Assembly: GCA_947041165.1 (NCBI GenBank) | Contig: CAMRCY010000017.1 | Location: 1 to 47,338, forward strand | Reading direction: 5' to 3' | DNA from: an uncultured Deferribacteraceae bacterium | GTDB taxonomy: Bacteria; Chrysiogenota; Deferribacteres; Deferribacterales; Mucispirillaceae | Length of the DNA: 47,338 bases | In this document: in pieces, positions 34,485 to 44,512 of the stretch | Position numbering within the stretch: the first letter of the stretch is position 1 | Layout of the letters: every line of letters begins with the position of its first letter | Made by a program: the position numbers and the translations under genes | Notes under the pieces: model-generated | Told to the model about the DNA's origin: nothing | Databases searched by the model: none | What the model saw: only the letters and a program-made list of their open reading frames with translations

Positions 34485-35633
34485 CTAATTTGTTTCAAAA
34501 CAACTTGGTATTACATCTGTTGGGTTATTGATAGGAAGAAGTACAATGCTACCATTATAACTATTCTTCAACATTTTACATATCTCTATATTATACTTAT
34601 TATCAATATAATCAATACCTTTTCTAAATGGCTTGACTTGTAACTTCATAATAACTCTATTTGAAAACGGTATCTGATCGATACTCGTCTTTGCGATATC
34701 TAAAATATATGTCACTGTTTCTTCGTAACTCATTTCAAGTTCATTTGATATTTGATCTATATATCCCATCACTGCAACATAATCTACAGGGACAGAAAGC
34801 AATCCTGAAATTGTTTGGCTATACCATGCTAACCCTTTCTCTCTATAAAGTGGAGTTTCATAATAAATGTTTACAGCGAGTTTTATATCCTTGTTCTCTT
34901 TACGAACAGCAACCTTTAAATCACGCAACAAATTTATAAGATATTCATTCTTCCAGAGCGACCATATATAAAAAATATCGTTGTAGCCTGAGAAAACTTT
35001 CTTCCCATTATACTCTTTTATTTTATCAAAAAATATTGATGTTGCTGGACTAAAACCAGTATCAGCTTTGAAAAGATCTAAGGTGTGATTATCTGCACCT
35101 TCATTGTATTTTACGATAAAATCATCTTGAACAAGAATTCCATCTATATTATATTTTGCGAGATCTTTGAAAATCTTTATCAAACTATCTCTAATATCTT
35201 TCTTGAAAATATTAGCACCATAACCTTCAACTGTGCCACCATCAGGTGAAAATGATAGAGATCTATCTCGCTCTTTTAACTCAGTTATTGATCTAGTTGC
35301 CATCCACGCATATAAACTTATATCATTTTTATGTGCAGCTTTAACAATATCACCTAAGATATCTGCAACTGTACAAATCTCTTTTGTTTTAAAATATACA
35401 CCTGAATCACATTTGATATCTAAACCGAGATGAGGTCTATCGCCTCTATTATGAAAAACTCTAAAGAAAGCGGTATTGACACCTTGCTCTTTTAACTCTT
35501 TAAAGAATTTGTTGTAATCTGAAAGATAGGCTGTATCCATTACAAAAACTTGAACACCGTTTATCTCTAAAAACTTTCCACCACCATCATTAGATGCTAA
35601 TAGGTTATCAGAGATAAACAGTATCACAAGCAA
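34485..35633 (-). CDS. PgaB C-terminal-like glycoside hydrolase (GHL13-like)
   Basis: A TIM-barrel-like protein with NTAFFRVFHNRGD, LYAWMATRSI, IDGILVQDDFIVKYNEGAD, KLAVNIYYETPLYREKGLAW and DYVAVMGY. The DD in ILVQDDF matches the catalytic region of the PgaB C-terminal hydrolase, which acts on poly-N-acetylglucosamine. No deacetylase domain is present. The only near start is TTG 35633. The frame continues upstream as YKVKLISI into a hydrophobic signal-like stretch, so the true start may be non-standard or damaged. It follows the SPOR gene by 42 bases. Confidence 0.75.
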   Translation of the reverse strand: MLVILFISDNLLASNDGGGKFLEINGVQVFVMDTAYLSDYNKFFKELKEQGVNTAFFRVFHNRGDRPHLGLDIKCDSGVYFKTKEICTVADILGDIVKAAHKNDISLYAWMATRSITELKERDRSLSFSPDGGTVEGYGANIFKKDIRDSLIKIFKDLAKYNIDGILVQDDFIVKYNEGADNHTLDLFKADTGFSPATSIFFDKIKEYNGKKVFSGYNDIFYIWSLWKNEYLINLLRDLKVAVRKENKDIKLAVNIYYETPLYREKGLAWYSQTISGLLSVPVDYVAVMGYIDQISNELEMSYEETVTYILDIAKTSIDQIPFSNRVIMKLQVKPFRKGIDYIDNKYNIEICKMLKNSYNGSIVLLPINNPTDVIPSCFETN

Positions 35634-35675
35634 TATTGAAATTAATTTAACTTTATAACTTAGAATAATATAAAA

Positions 35676-36422
35676 CTACTGGTTTTTAATTAAATCAGCA
35701 TAGATCTTATAATCAGTTGCTAACTTCTGTTTTAATGCAACCGCCTCATCCATTGAGTTTGTTATTCCACATCTAACTCTATACCATGTTCCACTATTTT
35801 TAAGATCTATCTTCATAACAAATATATCTGGACATGCTACTTTATATTTTTTTACTGCATTATTTGCATCTATTTCAGATTGTAATGCCATAAGTTGTAA
35901 TACAAATTTGCCCTCTGTTGGACTGCCTGGCTCAACTTTTTCACTGTATGTAGTCGATTTAGGCTCGGCTTTTACAACAGGTTTAGCATCAGCTTTTGGC
36001 TCAGCTTTAGGTTCTGCTTTTTTAGGCACAACTTTCTTGGCAGGAGTTTTTGAAACATCTCTAACAGGTTTTGGTTTCGCAGTAGGTTCTTTTTTTGTAA
36101 CAACCTTCTCTCTAGCCTCAACAGGAGGAGTTGCAACAACTGTATCATTACGCATCTCTTCTTTATTATTGTTATCTATAGAAATCGTATCGCCTTTATT
36201 TGGGTCAGTTATAACTCTTGGAGTTACTACATCTGAAGTAATCTTATTACCATCCGAATCGCCATCTATCAGATCTCCACTAGACATTGATGATAGAAGA
36301 ACCGATATCGCAAATATCGTTAATCCAAAACAAACAAGAACAACAAATACTATTAAAACTGTATCCCTAAACGAGTTCTTCTTTTTGTTATCAAGATTAT
36401 TGTCCGTATTCATATCACTCAT
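35676..36422 (-). CDS. SPOR-domain membrane protein
   Basis: A cytoplasmic N-terminus and one membrane helix (about 21-46, VLIVFVVLVCFGLTIFAISV) are followed by a long Pro/Lys/Glu-rich linker with repeated EPKAEPKAD. The C-terminal SPOR domain reads FVLQLMALQSEIDANNAVKK and WYRVRCGITNSMDEAVALKQ. SPOR domains bind denuded peptidoglycan at the division septum. Its ribosome site AAAGGATG lies in the end of argS and starts three bases after it, so it is coupled to argS. Confidence 0.92.
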   Translation of the reverse strand: MSDMNTDNNLDNKKKNSFRDTVLIVFVVLVCFGLTIFAISVLLSSMSSGDLIDGDSDGNKITSDVVTPRVITDPNKGDTISIDNNNKEEMRNDTVVATPPVEAREKVVTKKEPTAKPKPVRDVSKTPAKKVVPKKAEPKAEPKADAKPVVKAEPKSTTYSEKVEPGSPTEGKFVLQLMALQSEIDANNAVKKYKVACPDIFVMKIDLKNSGTWYRVRCGITNSMDEAVALKQKLATDYKIYADLIKNQ

Positions 36423-36425
36423 TTT

Positions 36426-38084
36426 TCACATCCTTTCTGGTGAGTTAACACCTAATATTTCTAAACCAGTCTTTATATTCTTAGCAACTGCCATCGCTAA
36501 AGTTAACCTTGCATCAGTTAAATCTTTATCATCATCCACTATCACCCTATTTGCATAGTAGTAACTATGAAATAACGAAGCAAGCTCTTGGAGATAATAA
36601 GCTATTCTATGCGGTTCATAATTTTCTGCTGACTGCTTTAATATATCTTTAAACTTCATTATAAATTTAATGATCTGTATCTCTGAGTCAAGAGTTAATC
36701 TATCTAAACCGTTACATAAAAGAAACTTATGCCCTCTTTCTTCAGCGTTAGATAACAAACTGTATGCCCTTGCATGCCCATACTGAACATAGTATACAGG
36801 GTTATCTGATGACTTAGACTTTGCTAAATCTAAATCAAAATCAAATTGTGAATCGAAACTACGCATATTATAAAAATAACGTGCTGCATCAACTCCTACC
36901 TCATCTATCAAATAAGATAATGGAATAAATTCACCAGATCTAGTCGACATACTTACTCGATTTCCATCTTTAATAAGTGACACCATCTGTATTAACTGCA
37001 CCTTGAAGTTATCATTATTATATCCTAATGCTCCAATCGCAGAACGCATACGGCTCACATATCCATGGTGATCTGCACCCCAAATATCAATTAACAAATC
37101 GTAGCCTCTATCATACTTATCATCATGATACGCTATATCAGGTGATAAATAAGTGTACTCGCCTGATGATTTTTTTAATACTCTATCCTTATCATCAGAA
37201 TATTTAGAAGATGAGAACCATAACGCTCCATCTTTTTCATATAAATTGCCAAGCTTATCCAATTTGTCTAACACTTTATCGACCAATCCACGATTATATA
37301 AAGTTTTTTCTGAATAATAATTACCGATACCTACTCTAAAATCTTTTAACGACCCTTCTATTTCTGCTAAAATTATATCAATTGCTTTTGATGTTGATAT
37401 CTCAATCGCTTCTTTTTCATCTATATCTAAAATATCTGCTCGCTCTTTTTCAAGCAGATCTGCTATCCCATTTATATAATCACCGTGATATCCGTTCTCT
37501 GGAAAAGGGTACGATTTATCAACCTTCTGTTTAAGTCTTGCATAAACAGATAACCCTAAATTGTTCATCTGATTTCCAGCATCATTTATATAATATTCTG
37601 TATCAACATTATATCCAACATATGATAATAAACGTGCAAGCGAGTCGCCATACGCAGCCCCTCTACCATGCCCAATATGCAATGGACCTGTTGGATTTGC
37701 TGAAACATACTCTATCAACACTCGTTTATTGCCACCAATACCGATTTTAAAATAATCATCATTCGTTACGATATCTTTTAAAACTTCTGAGTAGTAACTT
37801 TTATCAACATATAAATTTATAAACCCAGCACCCGCAACCTCTATCTTAGAAACAATTGTGGTTAATGATTTTTCTAATTTTGATACGATATCCTCTGCTA
37901 CATCTTTAGGTGATTTTTTTAAAAATCTTGCCAACTTCATCGCCATATTTACAGAGTAATCACCATGATCTTTATTATCTGGAATGATAATGCTGTAATC
38001 AATCTCTGAAACCTTGATAGCATCATTCTCTTTAGACAACTCTTCTAATAATATGCTTAACGCATCTGTGATTTTATCCTTCAT
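36426..38084 (-). CDS. argS: Arginyl-tRNA synthetase
   Basis: The class I HIGH motif is ANPTGPLHIGHGRGAAYGDS; the KMSKS-equivalent is NRVSMSTRSGEF, as in bacterial ArgS. An N-terminal Add-1 domain and a C-terminal DALR domain are present; total 552 residues is normal. It charges tRNA-Arg. It starts two bases after the stop of the response-regulator gene, so this essential gene sits inside an operon with regulatory genes. Confidence 0.97.
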   Translation of the reverse strand: MKDKITDALSILLEELSKENDAIKVSEIDYSIIIPDNKDHGDYSVNMAMKLARFLKKSPKDVAEDIVSKLEKSLTTIVSKIEVAGAGFINLYVDKSYYSEVLKDIVTNDDYFKIGIGGNKRVLIEYVSANPTGPLHIGHGRGAAYGDSLARLLSYVGYNVDTEYYINDAGNQMNNLGLSVYARLKQKVDKSYPFPENGYHGDYINGIADLLEKERADILDIDEKEAIEISTSKAIDIILAEIEGSLKDFRVGIGNYYSEKTLYNRGLVDKVLDKLDKLGNLYEKDGALWFSSSKYSDDKDRVLKKSSGEYTYLSPDIAYHDDKYDRGYDLLIDIWGADHHGYVSRMRSAIGALGYNNDNFKVQLIQMVSLIKDGNRVSMSTRSGEFIPLSYLIDEVGVDAARYFYNMRSFDSQFDFDLDLAKSKSSDNPVYYVQYGHARAYSLLSNAEERGHKFLLCNGLDRLTLDSEIQIIKFIMKFKDILKQSAENYEPHRIAYYLQELASLFHSYYYANRVIVDDDKDLTDARLTLAMAVAKNIKTGLEILGVNSPERM

Positions 38085-38086
38085 AT

Positions 38087-39520
38087 TTACTTCTCATCAA
38101 TTATTATTCCTTGCTCTTTATACTCATTTAATTTGTTTCTAAGTGTTCTAACAGTTATACCTAAAACTTCTGCCGCTTTAGTTTTATTACTCTCATTATC
38201 TTTTAGAGTTTTCAGTATCAACTCTCTCTCAACATCAGCTATCGTCTTGCCTACTGCCTCATCATTTAAAATAGATGTATCGTTACTGCTTGTAACCTTA
38301 GTTGTGCTACCCGTTTTATTAAATGATAATTTATCCAGGTTGAAAGACTCAACAGTTATACCATGCAGAAACAGATCTGATGCTTCAATATTTTCACCTT
38401 TAGATAATACTACAGCTCTCTCTATTGTATGTTCTAATTCTCGGACATTTCCAGGAAAATCATAACCTTTAAGAGTTTGTAAAACTCCATCAGATAACTT
38501 TTTCTCAGCTTTATTATTTATTGCTGCATATTTTTTAACAAAAAATCTAGCAAGATCAGCTATATCTTCAACCCTTTGTCTAAGCGATGGAAGCTCCATA
38601 GATATCACATTTAATCTATAAAACAGATCCTCTCTAAAAGTGCCATCATCTACCATAGCTTTTAGGCTTCTGTTAGTTGTTGCAAGTATCCTTGCAGTAA
38701 GTTTAATTGGCTTAACACCACCTAATCTTTCAACCTCTTTCTCTTGCAGAACCCTTAATAATTTTGCTTGAAGATTGATCGGTATCTCACCTATCTCATC
38801 TAATAACAATGTTCCGTTATTTGCTAATTCAAACTTTCCAGCTTTAGGTTTATCAGCACCTGTGAACGCTCCTTTCTCAAATCCGAAAAGCTCACTCTCT
38901 AAAAGATTATCAGGAATAGCTGCACAATTGACTGCAATAAACTGTCCTGATGAGTGGTTAGAATTATCATGTATATATCTTGCTAAAACCTCTTTACCAG
39001 TTCCAGACTCGCCAGTTATTAAAACTGTAGATTCCGATTTCGCAACATCTTTAGCAAGTGCAAAAAGATGTGCCATATATGCACTCTTATACACTAAACC
39101 AACACTGCCCTCTTCATTAACATTCATACCTAGTGGTGCTTTAGAAAGTGTAGATAATTCAAATGTTCTTCTAATTAACTCTTCAATCACATTAGGTGAA
39201 AAAGGTTTTAATATATAATCATATGCACCTAATTTTAAAGCATCCACCGCTCCTGTAACTGTGCCATATCCTGTTACAAAACATACTGGAGTTTTTATAC
39301 CAGAACCTTTTAACATCTCAAACATCGCAAGTCCATCAATATTAGGCATACGCATATCTGAAATTATTAGATCGTATAATCTATTTGTTGCTTTCTCAAA
39401 ACCATCCATACCGTTCACTGCTGTGTCAACTATTATACCCATTCGTTTAATAGTTTCATAGATAGCCTCACGCATATTATCATCATCATCAACAACCAAT
39501 ATTCTCTTCTCATTATCCAT
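38087..39520 (-). CDS. Sigma-54-dependent response regulator, FlgR/NtrC-like
   Basis: Receiver domain: ILVVDDDDNMRE, phosphoacceptor in ISDMRMPNIDG, VTGYGTV and DYILKPF. AAA+ domain: GESGTGKE (Walker A), ELFGFEKGAFTGAD (sigma-54 contact loop) and GTLLLDEIGEIP. C-terminal Fis-type helix-turn-helix: NKTKAAEVLGITVRTLRNKL. It activates sigma-54 promoters when phosphorylated. The kinase gene lies 47 bases upstream. A flagellar role (FlgR) is suggested by kinase resemblance and the flagellar genes of the window, not proven. AGAGGA precedes the ATG. Confidence 0.92.
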   Translation of the reverse strand: MDNEKRILVVDDDDNMREAIYETIKRMGIIVDTAVNGMDGFEKATNRLYDLIISDMRMPNIDGLAMFEMLKGSGIKTPVCFVTGYGTVTGAVDALKLGAYDYILKPFSPNVIEELIRRTFELSTLSKAPLGMNVNEEGSVGLVYKSAYMAHLFALAKDVAKSESTVLITGESGTGKEVLARYIHDNSNHSSGQFIAVNCAAIPDNLLESELFGFEKGAFTGADKPKAGKFELANNGTLLLDEIGEIPINLQAKLLRVLQEKEVERLGGVKPIKLTARILATTNRSLKAMVDDGTFREDLFYRLNVISMELPSLRQRVEDIADLARFFVKKYAAINNKAEKKLSDGVLQTLKGYDFPGNVRELEHTIERAVVLSKGENIEASDLFLHGITVESFNLDKLSFNKTGSTTKVTSSNDTSILNDEAVGKTIADVERELILKTLKDNESNKTKAAEVLGITVRTLRNKLNEYKEQGIIIDEK

Positions 39521-39566
39521 TAATTAATCCTCTGAAGTTATATTAAAAATCGAAAATCATGACTTG

Positions 39567-40676
39567 CTAAGAGTCACTATTATGAACCTTGTGAACCTTG
39601 CTAGGAGTCACTATTGTGAACTTAGTTACAGAACCAGAACTGCCTTTTGAAGAAACTAATATATCTCCATCATGCGCCTTTATAATCTTATATGCTATAG
39701 ACAATCCAAGCCCTGTCCCTTTTGCCTTCGTTGTTTGAAATGGCATAAATAAACGTGGCAACATATCTTCTGATATACCACTACCATTATCCACTATTGA
39801 AAAATATAATTTATTATCTTTTATCTCAGAACTCGCAGTGATCGTACCATTCTTTGAAACTGCATCACAAGCATTAGATATAACATTCATCACAACTTGT
39901 TTATACATATCTGCATCGCAATATATTTTATGATCATCATTTAACTTATTTATAAAATGTACAGACCTATCTTTTATTATATGCTGAAGATATAAAACAA
40001 CCTCATCAACTATATCTGAAAGGATATACTCGTTTTTACTTACTGTAACTTCTTTTGTAAATAAAAGTGTATTTGATATAAGTGCATTAATATTTCTAAC
40101 ACCTTTAATTATCGACGATACTAATCTTTTTTTCTCAGGATCACTCTCTAAATCTCTTGCTAGTAGCGATGCAAAAAGTTCTATCGATCCGAGTGGATTA
40201 CGAACTTCATGAGTAATGTTTGCAACCATCTCACCCATTAATTGTAACTTCTCATTTCTTGATTTTTCATTCTCTAAAATCTTCATCTTAGTTATGTTCT
40301 CAATTATATAAACGTAACCAAAATTATCCTCTGATCTTATCGAACTTATACTTAAATGAAAGTATGCCTCTTCTATCTTAAAATCATAAATTCCCTCTGT
40401 GCTAAACTCTCTTAACATATCGAAAATTCTTTCTTCAGAATATTTATTTATCAACTCTTTAGCGGCTTTGTTTCTTAGAAAAACACCCTGCTTGATAGTC
40501 GTTGCAATTATAGCGCCTTCAATATTGTTTATAACAGAATCTAAAAGCTCATACACTTCTTGATACTTCTTATTAGATAACGCATAAAGCTCTTGGAATT
40601 TAGAATCTTGTTCCTTCAACGCTTTAATTAGTTCATCTTTCTCTTCTAACGCTTTTAATAACTCTTTCTCTGTCAT
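39567..40676 (-). CDS. Histidine kinase, FlgS/NtrB-like
   Basis: An N-terminal coiled coil (about 1-45) and a PAS-like domain precede the dimerisation helix with the phosphorylated His in NITHEVRNPLGSIELFASLL. The ATPase has N box QVVMNVISNACDAVS, G1 DNGSGISEDMLPRLF and G2 TKAKGTGLGLSIAYKI. There is no membrane segment, so it is cytoplasmic like FlgS. It should phosphorylate the adjacent regulator. Confidence 0.9.
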   Translation of the reverse strand: MTEKELLKALEEKDELIKALKEQDSKFQELYALSNKKYQEVYELLDSVINNIEGAIIATTIKQGVFLRNKAAKELINKYSEERIFDMLREFSTEGIYDFKIEEAYFHLSISSIRSEDNFGYVYIIENITKMKILENEKSRNEKLQLMGEMVANITHEVRNPLGSIELFASLLARDLESDPEKKRLVSSIIKGVRNINALISNTLLFTKEVTVSKNEYILSDIVDEVVLYLQHIIKDRSVHFINKLNDDHKIYCDADMYKQVVMNVISNACDAVSKNGTITASSEIKDNKLYFSIVDNGSGISEDMLPRLFMPFQTTKAKGTGLGLSIAYKIIKAHDGDILVSSKGSSGSVTKFTIVTPSKVHKVHNSDS

Positions 40677-40820
40677 TTTATTTAACTATTCCCACCTAAA
40701 TACTATAAATATAAAACCATCACAATGATCAAAACTAAAGCTAATAACAATACTTAAATAAAACGTCAAACCCTCTTACAACTTTATCATAAAAATTGTA
40801 AGCTATCTTAAAATATTATC

Positions 40821-43448
40821 CTACTTAAGAGTATCTTTCCAGTTATCTTCTTCCATTTCACCCTTTGCTATACCTGCATAAATCGAGTCTGGTATGTCCT
40901 TAACAAGTGTTCTGTAATATCTGTAACCCCTATCTTGATCATTCATATTGATAAAAGATTTACCTAAATAATATAACGCTTCTGCTTTCTTCTCATCATT
41001 CTCTTCTCGTGCGATAACATAACTGTTAAGCGGTTCAACTGCTGCTGTGAAATTGTTTCGTCTATAATTTATAAGTCCAACATCAAGAAGGATATCATTA
41101 CTGCCTTCAAATTTAGCCTCTGAATTCGCTTTCAACACATTATATATATCAAGAAGAATAGCCTCTCGTTTATCATCATTTAATACGTTCTTAGATAACT
41201 TATATTTGATCCTTGTAGCTTCACTAATATCTGATGTATATAGATCTAAAATTTCCTCTGCCTTATCAAACTGAGAAGGATCTATTCGTGATGTGACATA
41301 CTCTAAGTTCATAGCATTTAACAGATTAATATTAAAATTATTAGGGTTCTTATTTAGCAACAATCCTAACATTACATAATTTTCTGTAGCAACAGGAGTA
41401 AGCTCGTTATACATATTCTCTGCAACATCAACTGCACCAATATTGTATGCTGATCTTGCAACATCAATTAAAATTTTATTTAACTCAGTCTTATCTTTTA
41501 AAGTGCCAACAAGCTCTTTACTATCATTATACAACTCTAAAACATAATCATATTTATCATCGCTATACGCATTTTTTATCTCAGTAACTATCGTATCAAC
41601 CAATAGGTTTTCAACCTTGCCGTATGATTTACCATTAGGGAAAATGTTCTTATACTCTTTTGCTAAAGACACACTACTGCTAAAATTTTCCACCGCTATA
41701 TTCATAGATAATTTTTTGTAATATGAGTCATCAAGAAGTTTAAGCAGTCTATCTAATTTCGCCTCACTAATATTATCCTCTTGAATTAATTTCTCTACAA
41801 CAGCTATTGTTTCATCAAGTTTGTTATCAGTATATAAAGCTATTATATCTCTATAATAGAGTTCATCTGCCATATCATCAATTCTATCTTGGTACTTGGT
41901 ATCTGGATATAAAGCTAGAAAATTATTAACCATACCCTCAAGGTTTTCATAATCTTTATCTATAAATACTTTCGTTAAATTCATAATCATTATCTCTTCT
42001 CTAATATCCATTACTTCTTGAATATTTGGAGAGAAAGCATAACTGTCAATAAACTCATTCGCAGCAATTAACGCCTCAGGATATCTCTTCTCATTATACA
42101 ACGCTTTAAGAAGAAGGTATTTTACATCCATGCTAAACATACCTGTATCGCCTGTTGCTAAAAGAGGTTTAAAAAACTCATTCCAATAATCGTGATCCTT
42201 AGATGTGAAATATTTATTAGCATACTCAAGTAAAGCTTTCTGACCTACCTCTTGATCAAGATATAACTCTCCCATTTTAAGAAGAAGTTGATCTGCTTCC
42301 TCTTCCCTGCCTAACTTAGTTAAAATCTTAGAGGTAGACTTGATCGCATTTATAGTTTGAGTGCTTTCAGGATAATTTGTATATATTCTCTCATATAAAT
42401 TTAAAGCATCTGCATACTTTCTCTTCTTCTCAAATGTGTCTGCCATTCGAAACAGCTCTTCACTGCCTGTGCTTGGATTATCCATAAACTCTGCAATATC
42501 TAAATTAATATATGCTTCGTAAGCTGAATCATAATCATCCATACTATGATGAAGTTTGCCAAGCTCTGAATATATAAACTCTCTATTATCAATATACTGT
42601 TCTGCATGATCATTATATACATCAATCGCTTTATCAAATTGATACAATCTAACATATAACTCTGCCATCTTTATCATAGCAACTTTCTGCGACTCAACAT
42701 CAGGAAGTGAATTGTATACTTTCTCATATGTGAAAATAGCTTCATACAACTGTCCTATATGCTCCTTCGCCTCAGCAGATCTAAATAGAGCATCAGCTAC
42801 CCTTACATTATCTGGATAGAGTTTAACAAAATTATCAAATGTTTCGTACGCATCAATATAATAATCTTGATCGCTCTCACCTAGCAACATATATACCTTG
42901 CCTAATTTATATAACGCCTCTTGTCGATAAAATTCGTTTTTAGATTTTTTCAAAACATCATTTAATATATTAGCAGCTCGTGCATACCTTTTTTCAGTTA
43001 CATATACATCAGCATCAGCTATCTTATCCTCTAAATCTCTATCCTCAACAATAGATGTGCTTTCAGTTAGTAACGGCTTGCCTACTCCATACGACATTAA
43101 TATATCTGCATCACCTAATTTTTTAGTAGCTACAATTTTTAATCCATCAACATCGTTTATAACAGAAAAATCTGCATCCTTTGATACATAAAATGTAAAT
43201 TGATTGTCACGTGCAACAACAGAATCAATAAACCTGTTATCTAAGTTTTGAACAAAAGGTTCTTTGATTTTTTGATGGAAAACAATAACAACCGAGCTAG
43301 GACCTTTCTGTATAGACTTAACTAATGCCGAGTTCACTTTTATATACGCCTCGACTGAAAAATCGTTCGAACGCAGAAGCAACTCTTGAGCATAAGAGGT
43401 TATTGATACAAGAAATATTAATTTAAGTGTAAAGATAATTTTCAACAT
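40821..43448 (-). CDS. Large periplasmic TPR-repeat protein
   Basis: A signal peptide (MLKIIFTLKLIFLVSITSYA) is followed by an AMIN- or secretin-like N-terminal part with beta character (VEAYIKVNSALVKSIQ...). Many tetratricopeptide repeats follow from about residue 155 (RYARAANILNDVLKKSKNEF, DNYVKLYPDN-like, YEAIFTYEKVYNSLPDVES). 875 residues; no catalytic motif. TPR scaffolds of this type support envelope or motility complexes. It is upstream of the kinase gene with a 144-base gap, and divergent from cheV. Confidence 0.8.
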   Translation of the reverse strand: MLKIIFTLKLIFLVSITSYAQELLLRSNDFSVEAYIKVNSALVKSIQKGPSSVVIVFHQKIKEPFVQNLDNRFIDSVVARDNQFTFYVSKDADFSVINDVDGLKIVATKKLGDADILMSYGVGKPLLTESTSIVEDRDLEDKIADADVYVTEKRYARAANILNDVLKKSKNEFYRQEALYKLGKVYMLLGESDQDYYIDAYETFDNFVKLYPDNVRVADALFRSAEAKEHIGQLYEAIFTYEKVYNSLPDVESQKVAMIKMAELYVRLYQFDKAIDVYNDHAEQYIDNREFIYSELGKLHHSMDDYDSAYEAYINLDIAEFMDNPSTGSEELFRMADTFEKKRKYADALNLYERIYTNYPESTQTINAIKSTSKILTKLGREEEADQLLLKMGELYLDQEVGQKALLEYANKYFTSKDHDYWNEFFKPLLATGDTGMFSMDVKYLLLKALYNEKRYPEALIAANEFIDSYAFSPNIQEVMDIREEIMIMNLTKVFIDKDYENLEGMVNNFLALYPDTKYQDRIDDMADELYYRDIIALYTDNKLDETIAVVEKLIQEDNISEAKLDRLLKLLDDSYYKKLSMNIAVENFSSSVSLAKEYKNIFPNGKSYGKVENLLVDTIVTEIKNAYSDDKYDYVLELYNDSKELVGTLKDKTELNKILIDVARSAYNIGAVDVAENMYNELTPVATENYVMLGLLLNKNPNNFNINLLNAMNLEYVTSRIDPSQFDKAEEILDLYTSDISEATRIKYKLSKNVLNDDKREAILLDIYNVLKANSEAKFEGSNDILLDVGLINYRRNNFTAAVEPLNSYVIAREENDEKKAEALYYLGKSFINMNDQDRGYRYYRTLVKDIPDSIYAGIAKGEMEEDNWKDTLK

Positions 43449-43523
43449 ATTCCAATTATTTTATTTATTATACAGATAATTGCAAGATAAACTTATCAAT
43501 AAGCAATATTAGTTCATATTATA

Positions 43524-43550
43524 TTGTTGCAAAAATGTTAAAAATATAAT
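43524..43550 (+). promoter_or_regulatory. Putative cheV promoter
   Basis: TATAAT (43545-43550) lies 48 bases before the cheV start. TTGTTG (43524-43529) is a possible -35 with a short 15-base spacer. Only the -10 is convincing. Confidence 0.4.
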
Positions 43551-43597
43551 ACTATTAGGGTCATAATGGATTAAAATATCCTCCGGAGATTGATTAA

Positions 43598-44500
43598 GTG
43601 GCTTTAGATCATAATATTCTACTTGAAACTGGAACTAACGAATTTGAAGTAGTCGAATTCATAATATCTGATGGAGAGACTAAATATCACTTCTGTATTA
43701 ACGTCGCAAAAGTGATAGAAGTTATAAACTTTCCCAATGTTAGACACCTGCCTGATCTCGATGAAGTAATCATCGGTACGGCAAATATACGTAAAAAAGT
43801 TGTACCAATAGTCGATTTATCAAAATGGCTTAAGGCAACAAGTACCGAACCTAATGAAAATAAAAAAGTTATTGTAACTTATTTTAACAAAATATTTAAT
43901 GGGTTTCTTGTAGACGAAGTTGTTCGTATTCATAGAATAACTTGGAAAGATATTAAAGATTATTCGTCAATGGCCGATCTAAAGCTAGTAGACAGTGTCT
44001 TGGGTGTCGTTAATATTGACGGGAAATTAATTCAGTTATTAGACTTTGAAAGAATAATTGCAGAAATAAGCCCTACCACAATGACATCTCAAATTGCAAA
44101 TATTGATCTAAGTCTTTTTGATGCAAGACAAGGTAAAGTGATTTATCTTGCGGAAGATTCAGCAGTTATAAGGAAAGTTCTTGAAGCAAATTTTAAAAGA
44201 GCAGGCTACATCGTAAAAGTTTTTGAAAACGGTGGAACTCTATTAAATGCATTTTCTGAACGTATTCCTGATGTTGTTGTAACTGATCTTGAAATGCCCG
44301 GAACATCAGGAGATTTTGTTGTGAGAACGATAAGAAAGAATAAAGATTTCAACTATATTCCTATTATCATTTTTTCGTCAATGGCATCTGTTGAAAATGA
44401 AAGGAAGCTTATAAGTATTGGAGCTAACCTTGTGTTAGGCAAACCTGAACTTGATCAACTTATTAGAAAAGTTGATGAGCTGACTCTGAATAATGAATAA
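43598..44500 (+). CDS. cheV: CheV chemotaxis adaptor (CheW-receiver fusion)
   Basis: Residues ~15-165 are a CheW domain (FEVVEFIISDGETKYHFCIN, PNVRHLPD, VVPIVDLSKWL, DSVLGVVNIDGKLIQLLDF). Residues ~183-298 are a receiver with VIYLAEDSAVIRKVL, phosphoacceptor VVTDLEMPG, IIIFSSM and LGKPE. The adaptor joins receptors to the CheA kinase, tuned by phosphorylation. GTG start at 43598 with GGAG ten bases upstream. Confidence 0.95.
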   Translation: MALDHNILLETGTNEFEVVEFIISDGETKYHFCINVAKVIEVINFPNVRHLPDLDEVIIGTANIRKKVVPIVDLSKWLKATSTEPNENKKVIVTYFNKIFNGFLVDEVVRIHRITWKDIKDYSSMADLKLVDSVLGVVNIDGKLIQLLDFERIIAEISPTTMTSQIANIDLSLFDARQGKVIYLAEDSAVIRKVLEANFKRAGYIVKVFENGGTLLNAFSERIPDVVVTDLEMPGTSGDFVVRTIRKNKDFNYIPIIIFSSMASVENERKLISIGANLVLGKPELDQLIRKVDELTLNNE

Positions 44501-44512
44501 AGAGGTTCTTCT

